Part shown: positions 5,919 through 12,151 of the stretch, piece by piece
Numbering within the stretch: position 1 is the stretch's first letter
How the letters are laid out: each line of letters opens with the position of its first letter
Assembly (NCBI GenBank): GCA_020025295.1
Contig: JAHHSJ010000052.1
Coordinates: forward strand, 1-13,768
Reading direction: 5' to 3'
DNA length: 13,768 bases
Source: Oscillospiraceae bacterium
GTDB lineage: Bacteria > Bacillota > Clostridia > Oscillospirales > Oscillospiraceae
Position numbers and translations under genes: made by a program
Notes under the pieces: model-generated
Told to the model about the DNA's origin: nothing
Seen by the model: the letters and a program-made list of their open reading frames with translations, nothing else
The model's database searches: none

Positions 5919-6851
5919 TTAGCGCAGGAAGCCTTCCAGAATCTTCTCTTCTGCTTCCTCGGCAGTGAAGCCCAAGGTCTGCAGCTTAAGAATCTGCTCA
6001 CCGGCAATCTTGCCGATGGCGGCCTCATGGATCAGGCTGGCCTCACCATGGTTGGCAGCGATGGCAGGAATACTCTTAACCCGACCGCTGCCCATAATGA
6101 TGGAGTCGCACTGGACATGACCGAAGCACTGGGCATTGCCCTCCAGCCGAGGATAGAACACCTGACTGGAATGCTCCTTGGCCACGCTGCGGGAGATGAT
6201 GCGGGCCTTAGTGTCCTGACCGTTCAGGAACACATCCAGCTCGGAATCTGCCGTCTGGTCGCCATGGGTCATCATCTTCTCGGTGATGAGCGCCTCGCTG
6301 CGGTCACCGTCGCAGTTGACACGGGTATACCGCTGGGTGGAGTCCACGCCGCCGATCTGGCTGGAGTCCATCACAATGACTGCATCCTCCGCCAGATTGA
6401 CAATGGTCTGGGGGTTGAGGACTCTGCCGCCGGTGCCGTTGCCGGAACCGTAATGCACTTCCACATAAGACACATGGGAGTTCTTGCCCACATAGAAGGT
6501 ATGGATGCCGTTGTGCTTGGAATCCTCACAGCCGCAGTTATGGATGCCGCAGCCGGCAATGATGGTCACATCGCAGTTTTCACCGATGTAGAAGTCATTG
6601 TAAACCAGATCATCGACGCCGCTCTTGGTCACCACCACGGGAATGAACATGGTTTCATCCTTGGTGTTGTCCTCAATGTGGATGTCGATGCCCTGCTTGT
6701 CGGTCTTGCCGGTGATCTTGATGCGCTTGGAATCGTGCCGCTCCACACCCTTGCCGTCAATACGGATATTATACGCCCCTTCCGGCGTGCTCTTCAATCC
6801 GGAAATTTTGGCAAGCATGCCCTGAACGACTTCACTATACTGTTCGATCAT
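5919..6851 (-). CDS. sufB: SufB/SufD-family Fe-S scaffold protein of a minimal SUF (SMS-type) system
   Basis: A 310-aa protein, much shorter than the classical SufB of about 480 residues. The C-terminal core is typical of the family: GHVQCDSIIMG (244-254) and LIHEAAIGKIAGEQ (273-286). Cys242, Cys248 and Glu276 are candidates for the cluster-forming residues known from SufB. A second group, GCGIHNCGC (100-108) with Cys93 nearby, lies in the beta-helix and recurs in short anaerobe/archaeal SufB proteins. The start is the ATG at 6851-6849 with GGGGG upstream; the open frame before it belongs to the sufC overlap region. It starts 13 bases after sufC ends, so the two form an operon. No cysteine desulfurase, sufU or sufD adjoins, consistent with the two-gene system called SMS. 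Fe-S role is by family, while cluster type and sulfur donor are unknown. Confidence 0.92.
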   Translation of the reverse strand: MIEQYSEVVQGMLAKISGLKSTPEGAYNIRIDGKGVERHDSKRIKITGKTDKQGIDIHIEDNTKDETMFIPVVVTKSGVDDLVYNDFYIGENCDVTIIAGCGIHNCGCEDSKHNGIHTFYVGKNSHVSYVEVHYGSGNGTGGRVLNPQTIVNLAEDAVIVMDSSQIGGVDSTQRYTRVNCDGDRSEALITEKMMTHGDQTADSELDVFLNGQDTKARIISRSVAKEHSSQVFYPRLEGNAQCFGHVQCDSIIMGSGRVKSIPAIAANHGEASLIHEAAIGKIAGEQILKLQTLGFTAEEAEEKILEGFLR

Positions 6852-6864
6852 GGCTGTTTCCCCC

Positions 6865-7578
6865 TTAGATGCAGCAGCAGCTGTTGTTGTCGGACTGAAT
6901 CTGCTGCAGCATGCTCTCAGCAGAACCATGTCCGGTGACCATACCGCCGGCCACCATGACCACCTCATCCGCCAGACGGATGATGCGCTCCTGATGAGAA
7001 ATAATAATCATGGCAGCGCTGTGGCTGCGGTGGATGGCCTGGAAGGTCTCAGTCAGACGGCCAAAGCTCCACAGGTCAATGCCTGCCTCCGGCTCATCAA
7101 AAATCATCAGAGAACCCTGCCGGGCCAGAATGGTTGCAATTTCAATGCGCTTCAGCTCACCGCCGGACAGGCTTGCGTCCACATCACGGTCGATATACTC
7201 GTGGCTGCAAAGTCCCACCTGCGCCAGATAATGGCAGCAGACTTCCTTGTCCAGATCCTTACCTGCGGCACACTCCAGCAGATCACGGACCTTCATGCCT
7301 TTGAATCTGGGGGGCTGCTGGAAGCCGTAGCTGATGCCCTTCCGGGCACGCTCGGTGACATTCAGCTCATCCATGGACTCTCCATTGAAAACAATAGAAC
7401 CGGAGGTAGCCTTCTCCAGACCCATAATCACCCGAGCCAGCGTAGATTTACCGCCTCCGTTCGGGCCGGTGATCACCACCAGCTTGCCATCCGGGACGGT
7501 GAGATTGATGTGATTCAAAATATCGATCCGCTTGCCGTCACCGGGGACGGAGAAGCAGAGATCTCGAAGCTCTAACAT
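6865..7578 (-). CDS. sufC: SufC-family ABC ATPase of a minimal SUF (SMS-type) system
   Basis: A 237-aa soluble ABC ATPase that partners SufB in Fe-S cluster assembly. Motifs in order are Walker A GPNGGGKST (38-46), Q-loop YGFQQPPRFKG, the SufC-type signature LSGGELKRIE (137-146), Walker B SLMIFDEPEAGID and the switch His195 in ISHQE. The SGGExKR signature and FDEPEAGID separate it from transporter ATPases. The last residues are NNSCCCI, three adjacent cysteines, an unusual tail. Of several possible starts I prefer the ATG at 7578-7576, which begins with the family's usual LELRDL strand; a TTG at 7602 and GTG at 7590 are alternatives, and the ribosome binding site (AAGG) is poorly spaced for each. 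It is the first gene of a sufC-sufB operon. Confidence 0.92.
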   Translation of the reverse strand: MLELRDLCFSVPGDGKRIDILNHINLTVPDGKLVVITGPNGGGKSTLARVIMGLEKATSGSIVFNGESMDELNVTERARKGISYGFQQPPRFKGMKVRDLLECAAGKDLDKEVCCHYLAQVGLCSHEYIDRDVDASLSGGELKRIEIATILARQGSLMIFDEPEAGIDLWSFGRLTETFQAIHRSHSAAMIIISHQERIIRLADEVVMVAGGMVTGHGSAESMLQQIQSDNNSCCCI

Positions 7579-7637
7579 AATATCATTCACTGCCTTCAAC
7601 AATTATACATTATAATGCAACAAAACACGCAATGCCT

Positions 7638-7666
7638 ATTATACCTATCATTCCCATTGCATGCAA
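7638..7666 (-). promoter_or_regulatory. Candidate promoter of sufCB with overlapping palindrome
   Basis: Minus strand TTGCAT (7666-7661), 17-base spacer, perfect TATAAT (7643-7638), start near 7631. The -35 box lies in the perfect palindrome TTGCATGCAA (7657-7666). A second palindrome, CATTATAATG (7608-7617), lies in the leader and contains a further TATAAT. These could be sites for an Fe-S-sensing repressor, but neither clearly matches a known IscR/SufR motif. Confidence 0.6.
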
Positions 7667-7700
7667 GTTGAAAACGGAAATTTTACGGCTCTTTTCCCCG

Positions 7701-8219
7701 TCATTCCTGAAAACAGGACAGAAAATCCATCACTCTGGGGGCTGCAATCAGGAACCATGGGGTGAATTTCCGGGGCTGCTCTACCAGCTGCCGCCGCAGC
7801 TCGTCAAAGCTCATCCAGCAGCTGTCCTCCGCCTCCTGCGGGTCAAAGTGGTACGGCTCGCTGCATCGGCCCAGATACACATGGTCGTACTCATATTCCC
7901 AGAGGTCGTCCTGAAACCGAGCGCAGTAGATAAAGTCAAAAATCTCCCGCACCTCCGGGGCGCAGCCGACTTCTTCCTTCAGCCGCCGGGGCACTGCGTC
8001 CTCCAGCGTTTCCCCATACCGGGGATGCGAGCAGCAGGCGTTGGTCCAAAGACCGCCGGAGTGGTATTTCTCCCGATGACGCTTTTGCAGCAGCATCCGA
8101 TCTCCGTCATACAAAAAAACCGAAAACGCCCGATGGAGAGTGGGCTCACGGTGGGCCTGTGCCTTTTCCATGGAGCCAATCACCTCATCCTTGGTGTTTA
8201 CCAAAGTCAACCGTTCCAT
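7701..8219 (-). CDS. idi: Isopentenyl-diphosphate delta-isomerase, type 1 (Nudix)
   Basis: A 172-aa cytosolic enzyme that interconverts isopentenyl and dimethylallyl diphosphate in isoprenoid synthesis. The length is normal for type 1 IDI. Seen are LHRAFSVFLYD (29-38; metal histidine), the catalytic cysteine motif TNACCSHPR (59-67; Cys63 aligns with the family's essential cysteine), the Nudix-like helix AVPRRLKEEVG (75-85) and WEYEYDHVY (107-115), where Glu108 and Glu110 fit the metal/catalytic glutamates. The metal is expected to be Mg2+ plus Mn2+ or Zn2+. AAGGAGG six bases before the ATG sets the start. It is transcribed alone, with no other isoprenoid gene in the window. No clear terminator separates it from sufC, so some read-through is possible. 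Confidence 0.95.
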   Translation of the reverse strand: MERLTLVNTKDEVIGSMEKAQAHREPTLHRAFSVFLYDGDRMLLQKRHREKYHSGGLWTNACCSHPRYGETLEDAVPRRLKEEVGCAPEVREIFDFIYCARFQDDLWEYEYDHVYLGRCSEPYHFDPQEAEDSCWMSFDELRRQLVEQPRKFTPWFLIAAPRVMDFLSCFQE

Positions 8220-8245
8220 TCCACTCCTCCTTTCTCGATCTTACT

Positions 8246-8274
8246 ATTTTACCACACAATCAGCCTATCGTCAC
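8246..8274 (-). promoter_or_regulatory. Promoter of idi
   Basis: Minus strand GTGACG (8274-8269), 17-base spacer, TAAAAT (8251-8246) with TG one base before it, an extended -10. The start should be near 8239, just ahead of the AAGGAGG ribosome binding site. Confidence 0.7.
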
Positions 8275-8294
8275 TTATTTTCCATGGTTTTTCA

Positions 8295-8330
8295 GCAAAA
8301 AAGGACGCTCGGAATACTCCGAGCGTCCTT
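8295..8330 (-). terminator. Intrinsic terminator of the NhaC-family gene
   Basis: A perfect 13-base stem (8330-8318 with 8313-8301) closes a 4-base loop and on the minus strand runs into TTTTTTGCTG. It lies 28 bases after the stop codon of the transporter gene. Confidence 0.92.
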
Positions 8331-8357
8331 TGTATTTGAAACGAATTGCGTCAGGCA

Positions 8358-9974
8358 TCAGGCCTTTGCAGCCGCTTTCTTCTTCTGGTGCATTTTCATC
8401 AGCAGCAGGAAGCCGATCACCAGAGCCGCACCCACAGGCAGGCAGACCCAAGGGGTACGGACAAAGCCGGCCAGCAGGTAGACCAAGAAGGAAATTCCGG
8501 CTACGGTTATGGCATAGGGCAGCTGGGTGGACACATGATCCACATGGTTGCACTGGGCTCCGGCAGAGGCCATGATGGTGGTGTCGGAGATGGGAGAGCA
8601 GTGGTCACCGCAGACAGCACCGGCCATGCAGGCAGAGATGGCAATGATCATCAGGGTATGATCGGTGAGGGAGAAGGCGTCCACAACGATGGGGATGAGG
8701 ATACCGAAGGTGCCCCAGCTGGTGCCGGTGGCAAAGGCCAAGAAGCAGGCAATCAGGAAGATGATGGCCGGCAGGAACATCATCAGGTTCTTGGCAGAGC
8801 CCTTAATGAGCGCCTCCACAAAGGGAGCCGCACCCAAGCTGTCGGTCATGGCCTTCAGCGTCCATGCAAAGGTCAGGATCAGAATGGCGGGCACCATGGT
8901 CTTGAAGCCCTCGGGGATACAATCCATCATGTTCTCCATGCTCATCACACGGCGAACGGCGTAGAAGATCATGGTCAGGATCAAAGCGACCACGCTGCCC
9001 ATGGCCAGACCCAGAGAAGCCTCACTCTGAGCAAAGGATTCCACAAAGCCGGTACCGGAGAAGAAGCCGCCAGTATAGATGATACCGATCACGCAGCAGA
9101 CAATCAGCATCAGGATGGGCAGCAGCAAATCAATCACTTTGCCGTCGGTGGGCAGTGCTTCCTCGTCATCCGAAGAAATGGAAGGATCGCCGCCGGCTTC
9201 GCCGCTGCTTGCTTTTTCCTCAAAGGTGGCCATGGGTCCGTAGTCCACCTTCAGGAGAATCAGCCCCAGCATCATAACGACCGTGAGCAGGGCGTAGAAG
9301 TTAAAGGGAATGGCCTGCACAAAGATGCTGAAGCTGTCCTCTCCTTTCACAAAGCCCGCCACAGCGGCAGCCCAAGAGGAGATAGGAGCGATAATGCAGA
9401 TGGGAGCTGCGGTGGAGTCGATCAGATAGGCCAGCTTGGTCCGGGACACCTTGTGGGCGTTAGCCACAGGCCGCATCACGGAACCAACCGTCAGGCAGTT
9501 GAAGTAGTCATCCACAAAGATGCACACGCCCAGCAGCATGGTGGCAAGCTGTGCGCCCACCCGGGACTTGATGTGGGTGGCAGCCCAGCGGCCAAAGGCA
9601 GCGCTGCCGCCGGCGTGATTCACAAGACACACCAGAATGCCCAGAACCACCAAGAAGATCAGGATACCCACATTTCCGCCCTGAGACAGCACATTGATCA
9701 TGCCGTCTTCAAAGACATGAACCATGGTTCCTTCAAAGCTGAAACCGGAGTAGAACAGGGCACCAACCACGATGCCGATAAAGAGGGAGGAATACACTTC
9801 CTTCGTTGCAAGGGCCAGTCCGATGGCAACCACCGGAGGAATCAGGGACCATGCGGTGGCATACATACTACCGTCAGGATGGGTTGCGGCGTAGACTGCG
9901 CCGGCCAGGACAGTGATAATCACGGCTGCGATCAGCACGCCCCGGATCAGCTTCTTTTTTGTTGTCGTGTTCAT
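8358..9974 (-). CDS. nhaC: NhaC-family transporter, probable lysine transporter (lysine riboswitch-controlled)
   Basis: A 538-aa membrane protein of the Na+/H+ antiporter NhaC family (PF03553), with roughly 11-13 membrane segments, an acidic cytosolic loop at about 250-280 (EEKASSGEAGGDPSISSDDEE-like) and a Lys/Ala-rich C-terminal tail. Family motifs are VDDYFNCLTVGSVMRPV (154-170), GTSWGTFGILIPI (417-429) and CGDHCSPISDTT (455-466). NhaC proteins exchange Na+ or an organic solute across the cytoplasmic membrane. Because a lysine riboswitch precedes this gene, the likely solute is lysine or a close relative; NhaC-type proteins under lysine riboswitches were earlier proposed as lysine transporters. 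AGAGAGG about eight bases before the ATG at 9974-9972 sets the start. The open frame extends to 10130, but that part lies in the riboswitch leader. Family is certain, substrate is inferred. Confidence 0.93.
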   Translation of the reverse strand: MNTTTKKKLIRGVLIAAVIITVLAGAVYAATHPDGSMYATAWSLIPPVVAIGLALATKEVYSSLFIGIVVGALFYSGFSFEGTMVHVFEDGMINVLSQGGNVGILIFLVVLGILVCLVNHAGGSAAFGRWAATHIKSRVGAQLATMLLGVCIFVDDYFNCLTVGSVMRPVANAHKVSRTKLAYLIDSTAAPICIIAPISSWAAAVAGFVKGEDSFSIFVQAIPFNFYALLTVVMMLGLILLKVDYGPMATFEEKASSGEAGGDPSISSDDEEALPTDGKVIDLLLPILMLIVCCVIGIIYTGGFFSGTGFVESFAQSEASLGLAMGSVVALILTMIFYAVRRVMSMENMMDCIPEGFKTMVPAILILTFAWTLKAMTDSLGAAPFVEALIKGSAKNLMMFLPAIIFLIACFLAFATGTSWGTFGILIPIVVDAFSLTDHTLMIIAISACMAGAVCGDHCSPISDTTIMASAGAQCNHVDHVSTQLPYAITVAGISFLVYLLAGFVRTPWVCLPVGAALVIGFLLLMKMHQKKKAAAKA

Positions 9975-10001
9975 TGAAAAAACCTCTCTTATTTTTTTGG
10001 C

Positions 10002-10048
10002 AAAAGGAAAATCGCCCGAACTGCCTTCCAGAAGGCGTTTCATGGCGA
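10002..10048 (-). terminator. Candidate riboswitch-controlled terminator in the transporter leader
   Basis: On the minus strand TCGCC (10048-10044) can pair with GGCGA (10016-10012), and inside it GCCTT pairs with AAGGC (10036-10023 region, CTGG loop). TTTTCCTTTT follows. The 5' arm overlaps GCCATGA (10046-10040), which is fully complementary to TCATGGC at 10119-10113. The two pairings exclude each other, as expected for a terminator/antiterminator switch. Confidence 0.5.
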
Positions 10049-10137
10049 CCTCAAAACAAAGCTGGAATCCTGCAAATCTGCAATGAACCCATACCTGTCC
10101 AATATAAACCCGGCCATGATAGCGCTTCACCGAAAAA

Positions 10138-10284
10138 CGGTGACAGTCCGACGCATATTATGCGCCGACCCAGAAAGTTCACCTCTTGGCACAGCGAACT
10201 TCCTTCGGCGATGATTCCTTTCCCGGTTTGCGGATGCCAGTCCCTGCCAACCGATACTCTTAATCATCGCACCTCTATCGAAGA
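10138..10284 (-). ncRNA. Lysine riboswitch aptamer (L box)
   Basis: The minus-strand leader matches the conserved lysine riboswitch core in order: GATAGAGGTGCG, AAGAGTAT, GGGAAAGG, ATCGCCGAAG and GGACTGTCA. The helices are present: P1 GATAG/CTGTC (10279-10275 with 10146-10142), P2 GCGATGATT/AATCATCGC with the AGAGTA internal loop, P3 CGGTT/AACCG, P4 AAGTTC/GAACTT and P5 around GGCGCATAATATGCGTC. Binding of lysine is expected to shut off the downstream NhaC-family gene. A short hairpin TCACCG-TTTTT-CGGTGA (10143-10127) overlaps the 3' arm of P1 and could compete with it. Confidence 0.95.
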
Positions 10285-10311
10285 CGATTTTTCTATTCAC
10301 ACTTCGTTAAT

Positions 10312-10340
10312 ATATTATCAGACCCACTTCGTCCTGTCAA
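10312..10340 (-). promoter_or_regulatory. Promoter of the lysine riboswitch-transporter unit
   Basis: Minus strand TTGACA (10340-10335), 17-base spacer, TAATAT (10317-10312) preceded by TGA, an extended -10. The start near 10305 puts the whole aptamer in the transcript and gives a leader of about 330 bases, normal for this riboswitch class. Confidence 0.87.
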
Positions 10341-10429
10341 GGCATTCGGCGATTTCCACCAAAATTAAAAAATAATTGTGGTTTTTCTTGATTTTCGTCT
10401 TTTATTTCCGTATTCGAAGAAACTTTGTA

Positions 10430-10458
10430 TTGACGGAGCCCACGGGGGTGACTACAAT
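10430..10458 (+). promoter_or_regulatory. Promoter of the HAD-hydrolase gene
   Basis: TTGACG (10430-10435), 17-base spacer, TACAAT (10453-10458), each one mismatch from consensus. The start near 10465 gives a leader of under 30 bases with AAGGAGG at 10475-10481. It diverges from the riboswitch promoter, whose -35 box is about 90 bases away. Confidence 0.78.
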
Positions 10459-10491
10459 GGAGAAAACAAAGTGCAAGGAGGTTTTGCCGCT

Positions 10492-11199
10492 ATGCTGCAA
10501 GCCATTTTATACGATCTGGACGGCACTCTGCTGCCCATGGACAACGATTATTTTACCAAGGTCTATCTCTCCATGCTGGCCAAAACTGCTATGCCCTGGG
10601 GGTATACCGATCCCGAAGCACTCATCCGTGCCATGTGGGTGGGCGTCAAGGCTATGGTGACCAACGACGGCACCAAGCCCAACCAGAAGGCCTTCTGGGA
10701 CACCTTCTCTCATGTCATCGGCAAGGACGCCAGCGGCGACGAGGAGAAGTTCAACGACTTCTACACCAAGGGCTTTATGGATGCCAAGGCCGCTACCGGG
10801 GAAGCTCCTCTGGCCCGCAAGGTGGTTGAGCTGTCCCGTCAGAAGGCAGAGCATGTCATTCTGGCTACCAACCCTATCTTCCCTCCGGTGGCTGATGCCT
10901 CCCGGCTCAGCTGGATCGGTTTGAAGATGGAGGACTTTGATCTGGTCACCGACTACTGCAACTCCTCCTTCTGTAAGCCCAATCCCGATTATTACCGTGC
11001 CATTCTGGATCAGTTCGGACTGGACCCGGCGCAGTGCCTGATGGTAGGCAACAATGTCACCGAGGACTGGCAGGCTGCCGCTGCCGCAGGCATCCCCTGC
11101 TACCTTGTGACCGACCACATCATCAACCCCGAACATGTGCCTATCACCTGTCCCAACGGAAGCTACGAAGATTTGGCAGCTTATTTGGAGCAGCTGTGA
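10492..11199 (+). CDS. HAD-superfamily hydrolase
   Basis: A 235-aa soluble hydrolase of the haloacid dehalogenase superfamily, probably a phosphatase. All four HAD motifs are present: motif I DLDGTL (8-13; Asp8 nucleophile, Asp10 acid/base), motif II Thr126 in ILATNP, motif III Lys162 in CKPNPDYY, and motif IV GNNVTEDWQAA (187-197; Mg2+ carboxylates). The insert after motif I is a helical C1-type cap (about 15-105) with DGTKPNQKAFWDTF. The cap decides substrate, which I cannot name. AAGGAGG ten bases before the ATG at 10492 sets the start. The frame is open upstream to 10378, but that part lies over the promoter. It is monocistronic with its own promoter and terminator, and is not obviously linked in function to its neighbours. 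Confidence 0.92.
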   Translation: MLQAILYDLDGTLLPMDNDYFTKVYLSMLAKTAMPWGYTDPEALIRAMWVGVKAMVTNDGTKPNQKAFWDTFSHVIGKDASGDEEKFNDFYTKGFMDAKAATGEAPLARKVVELSRQKAEHVILATNPIFPPVADASRLSWIGLKMEDFDLVTDYCNSSFCKPNPDYYRAILDQFGLDPAQCLMVGNNVTEDWQAAAAAGIPCYLVTDHIINPEHVPITCPNGSYEDLAAYLEQL

Positions 11200-11219
11200 T
11201 TTTTCCCCAGAAACGCAGA

Positions 11220-11257
11220 ACATCCGCCCAGAGCATTGCTCTGAGCGGATGTTTTTT
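11220..11257. terminator. Terminator between HAD gene and DUF1653-shikimate kinase gene
   Basis: ACATCCGC (11220-11227) pairs with GCGGATGT (11245-11252) and CAGAGC pairs with GCTCTG around an ATT loop. TTTTTG follows on the plus strand, so it ends the HAD transcript 20 bases after its stop. On the minus strand the single stem mismatch becomes a G-U pair, but the U-run there is weak, so use by the convergent gene is possible and less sure. Confidence 0.85.
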
Positions 11258-11263
11258 GTCTTT

Positions 11264-11986
11264 TTACAGCCCGGCTGCCGTCCGAACCATCCCGGCCACC
11301 TCTTCAACGGTGCAGTTTTCCACATACACCTTCAAATCGGCTACGCTTTCATAGATGGGAGTGCGATAATCGAAGAGATCCTTCAGGGTCTGTCCTTCCT
11401 TCAGCACGATGCCCCGGGATTCCGGATTTTTGATGTGGCTCTCGATCTCCCAATAGGGATGCTCCAGATACACCAGCCGTCCCAGCTGGCGGAGCTTTGC
11501 CAAACCTCTGGGGTTGAGCACCGCACTGCCGCCGGTAGCAATGACGGTTCGGGTGCAGTCAAGGCTCTCCACCGCATCGGCTTCCTGTTCCGAGAAGCCC
11601 TCGTTGCCCAGCAGATCAATCATCTCCTGCAGCCGCTTTCCGCTGCGGTTCTGAATCACCAAATCCACATCCACGAAGTCCCAGCCCAGAATTTTCGCCA
11701 GCACCACGCCTACGGTGCTTTTTCCGCAGCCCGGCATACCGATCAGCACCAGATTTTCCCCGTGCACCGCTTCAAACCGATAGGTTTGCGTCACCTCAGG
11801 GTACTTTTCGTGGTCGACTTCACTGAGGAACATCTCCAGCGGTCTGGCATAAATCTCACCGGCGCCGTAAAGCTGCTGATAAATCACCAGCTGCTCTCCG
11901 GTTTCGCTGTGGGTAGCGGTAGTCAGGACCCGATAGAGTTTATTCTTAAAGTGGCGGTAGGTTCCGCCAATCTCCAATTCACGCAT
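11264..11986 (-). CDS. DUF1653 domain fused to a shikimate kinase-like P-loop kinase
   Basis: A 240-aa fusion. Residues 6-71 match DUF1653 (GGTYRHFKNKLYRVL, HSETGEQLVIYQQLYG, ARPLEMFLSEV), a small beta domain of unknown function usually found alone. Residues 77-240 are a shikimate kinase-type fold: Walker A GMPGCGKST (83-91), VDVDLVI with Asp106/Asp108, IATGGSAVL (149-157), lid Arg191 in ESRGIVL, and YRTPIYESVAD (207-217) with Arg208. Shikimate kinase phosphorylates shikimate in aromatic amino acid synthesis. Two substrate-site features differ: the FR-x-x-E arginine is absent (GFSEQEADAV, 130-139), and the GGG loop is GGS. So shikimate may not be the substrate. AGGAGG eight bases before the ATG sets the start. 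No other aro gene is nearby, and the gene is divergent from the MocR regulator. Confidence 0.88.
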   Translation of the reverse strand: MRELEIGGTYRHFKNKLYRVLTTATHSETGEQLVIYQQLYGAGEIYARPLEMFLSEVDHEKYPEVTQTYRFEAVHGENLVLIGMPGCGKSTVGVVLAKILGWDFVDVDLVIQNRSGKRLQEMIDLLGNEGFSEQEADAVESLDCTRTVIATGGSAVLNPRGLAKLRQLGRLVYLEHPYWEIESHIKNPESRGIVLKEGQTLKDLFDYRTPIYESVADLKVYVENCTVEEVAGMVRTAAGL

Positions 11987-12020
11987 GGCTTGTCCCTCCT
12001 ATTTCTTTGGAATATGTCTT

Positions 12021-12049
12021 ATTATATCGAATTTCTACTTTCTTCGCAA
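12021..12049 (-). promoter_or_regulatory. Promoter of the DUF1653-kinase gene
   Basis: Minus strand TTGCGA (12049-12044), 17-base spacer, perfect TATAAT (12026-12021). The start near 12014 gives a leader of about 28 bases that ends with the AGGAGG ribosome binding site. Confidence 0.72.
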
Positions 12050-12078
12050 CGCTTCTTCGCCCCATTCTGACCCTTTCC

Positions 12079-12088
12079 TCTGTACAGA
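12079..12088. promoter_or_regulatory. Palindrome TCTGTACAGA in the divergent intergenic region
   Basis: A perfect 10-base palindrome sits five bases upstream of the -35 box of the MocR gene and about 30 bases upstream of the -35 box of the divergent kinase gene. The position fits an operator acting on one or both promoters. Confidence 0.4.
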
Positions 12089-12093
12089 AACAC

Positions 12094-12122
12094 TTTTCAT
12101 CTCCAAGGCCAGATGCTATAAT
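12094..12122 (+). promoter_or_regulatory. Promoter of the MocR-type regulator gene
   Basis: TTTTCA (12094-12099), 17-base spacer, perfect TATAAT (12117-12122) preceded by TGC, an extended -10. The start near 12129 gives a leader of about 22 bases before the ATG, holding GGGAGGG. Confidence 0.75.
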
Positions 12123-12151
12123 GAGGTAAATTTTCTTTGGGAGGGTTGGCT

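Noticed and set aside
5742..6938. Plus-strand frame of 398 aa opposite sufB
   Set aside because: It runs through the bidirectional terminator and antisense to sufB. No domain or start signal supports it.
8346..9977. Long plus-strand open frame (543 aa) opposite the NhaC-family gene
   Set aside because: It mirrors the transporter gene. The translation is rich in His, Gln, Gly and Asp in the manner of an antisense frame, has no ribosome binding site and no recognisable domain.
9975..10130. N-terminal extension of the NhaC-family protein by 52 residues
   Set aside because: The extra codons lie in the lysine riboswitch expression platform. The ATG at 9974 has its own ribosome binding site and starts a normal first membrane segment.
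10457..10660. Small frame starting at the ATG at 10457 (MEKTKCKEVLPL...)
   Set aside because: Its ATG overlaps the -10 box of the HAD promoter, so it would not be in the transcript, and the rest overlaps the HAD gene in another frame.
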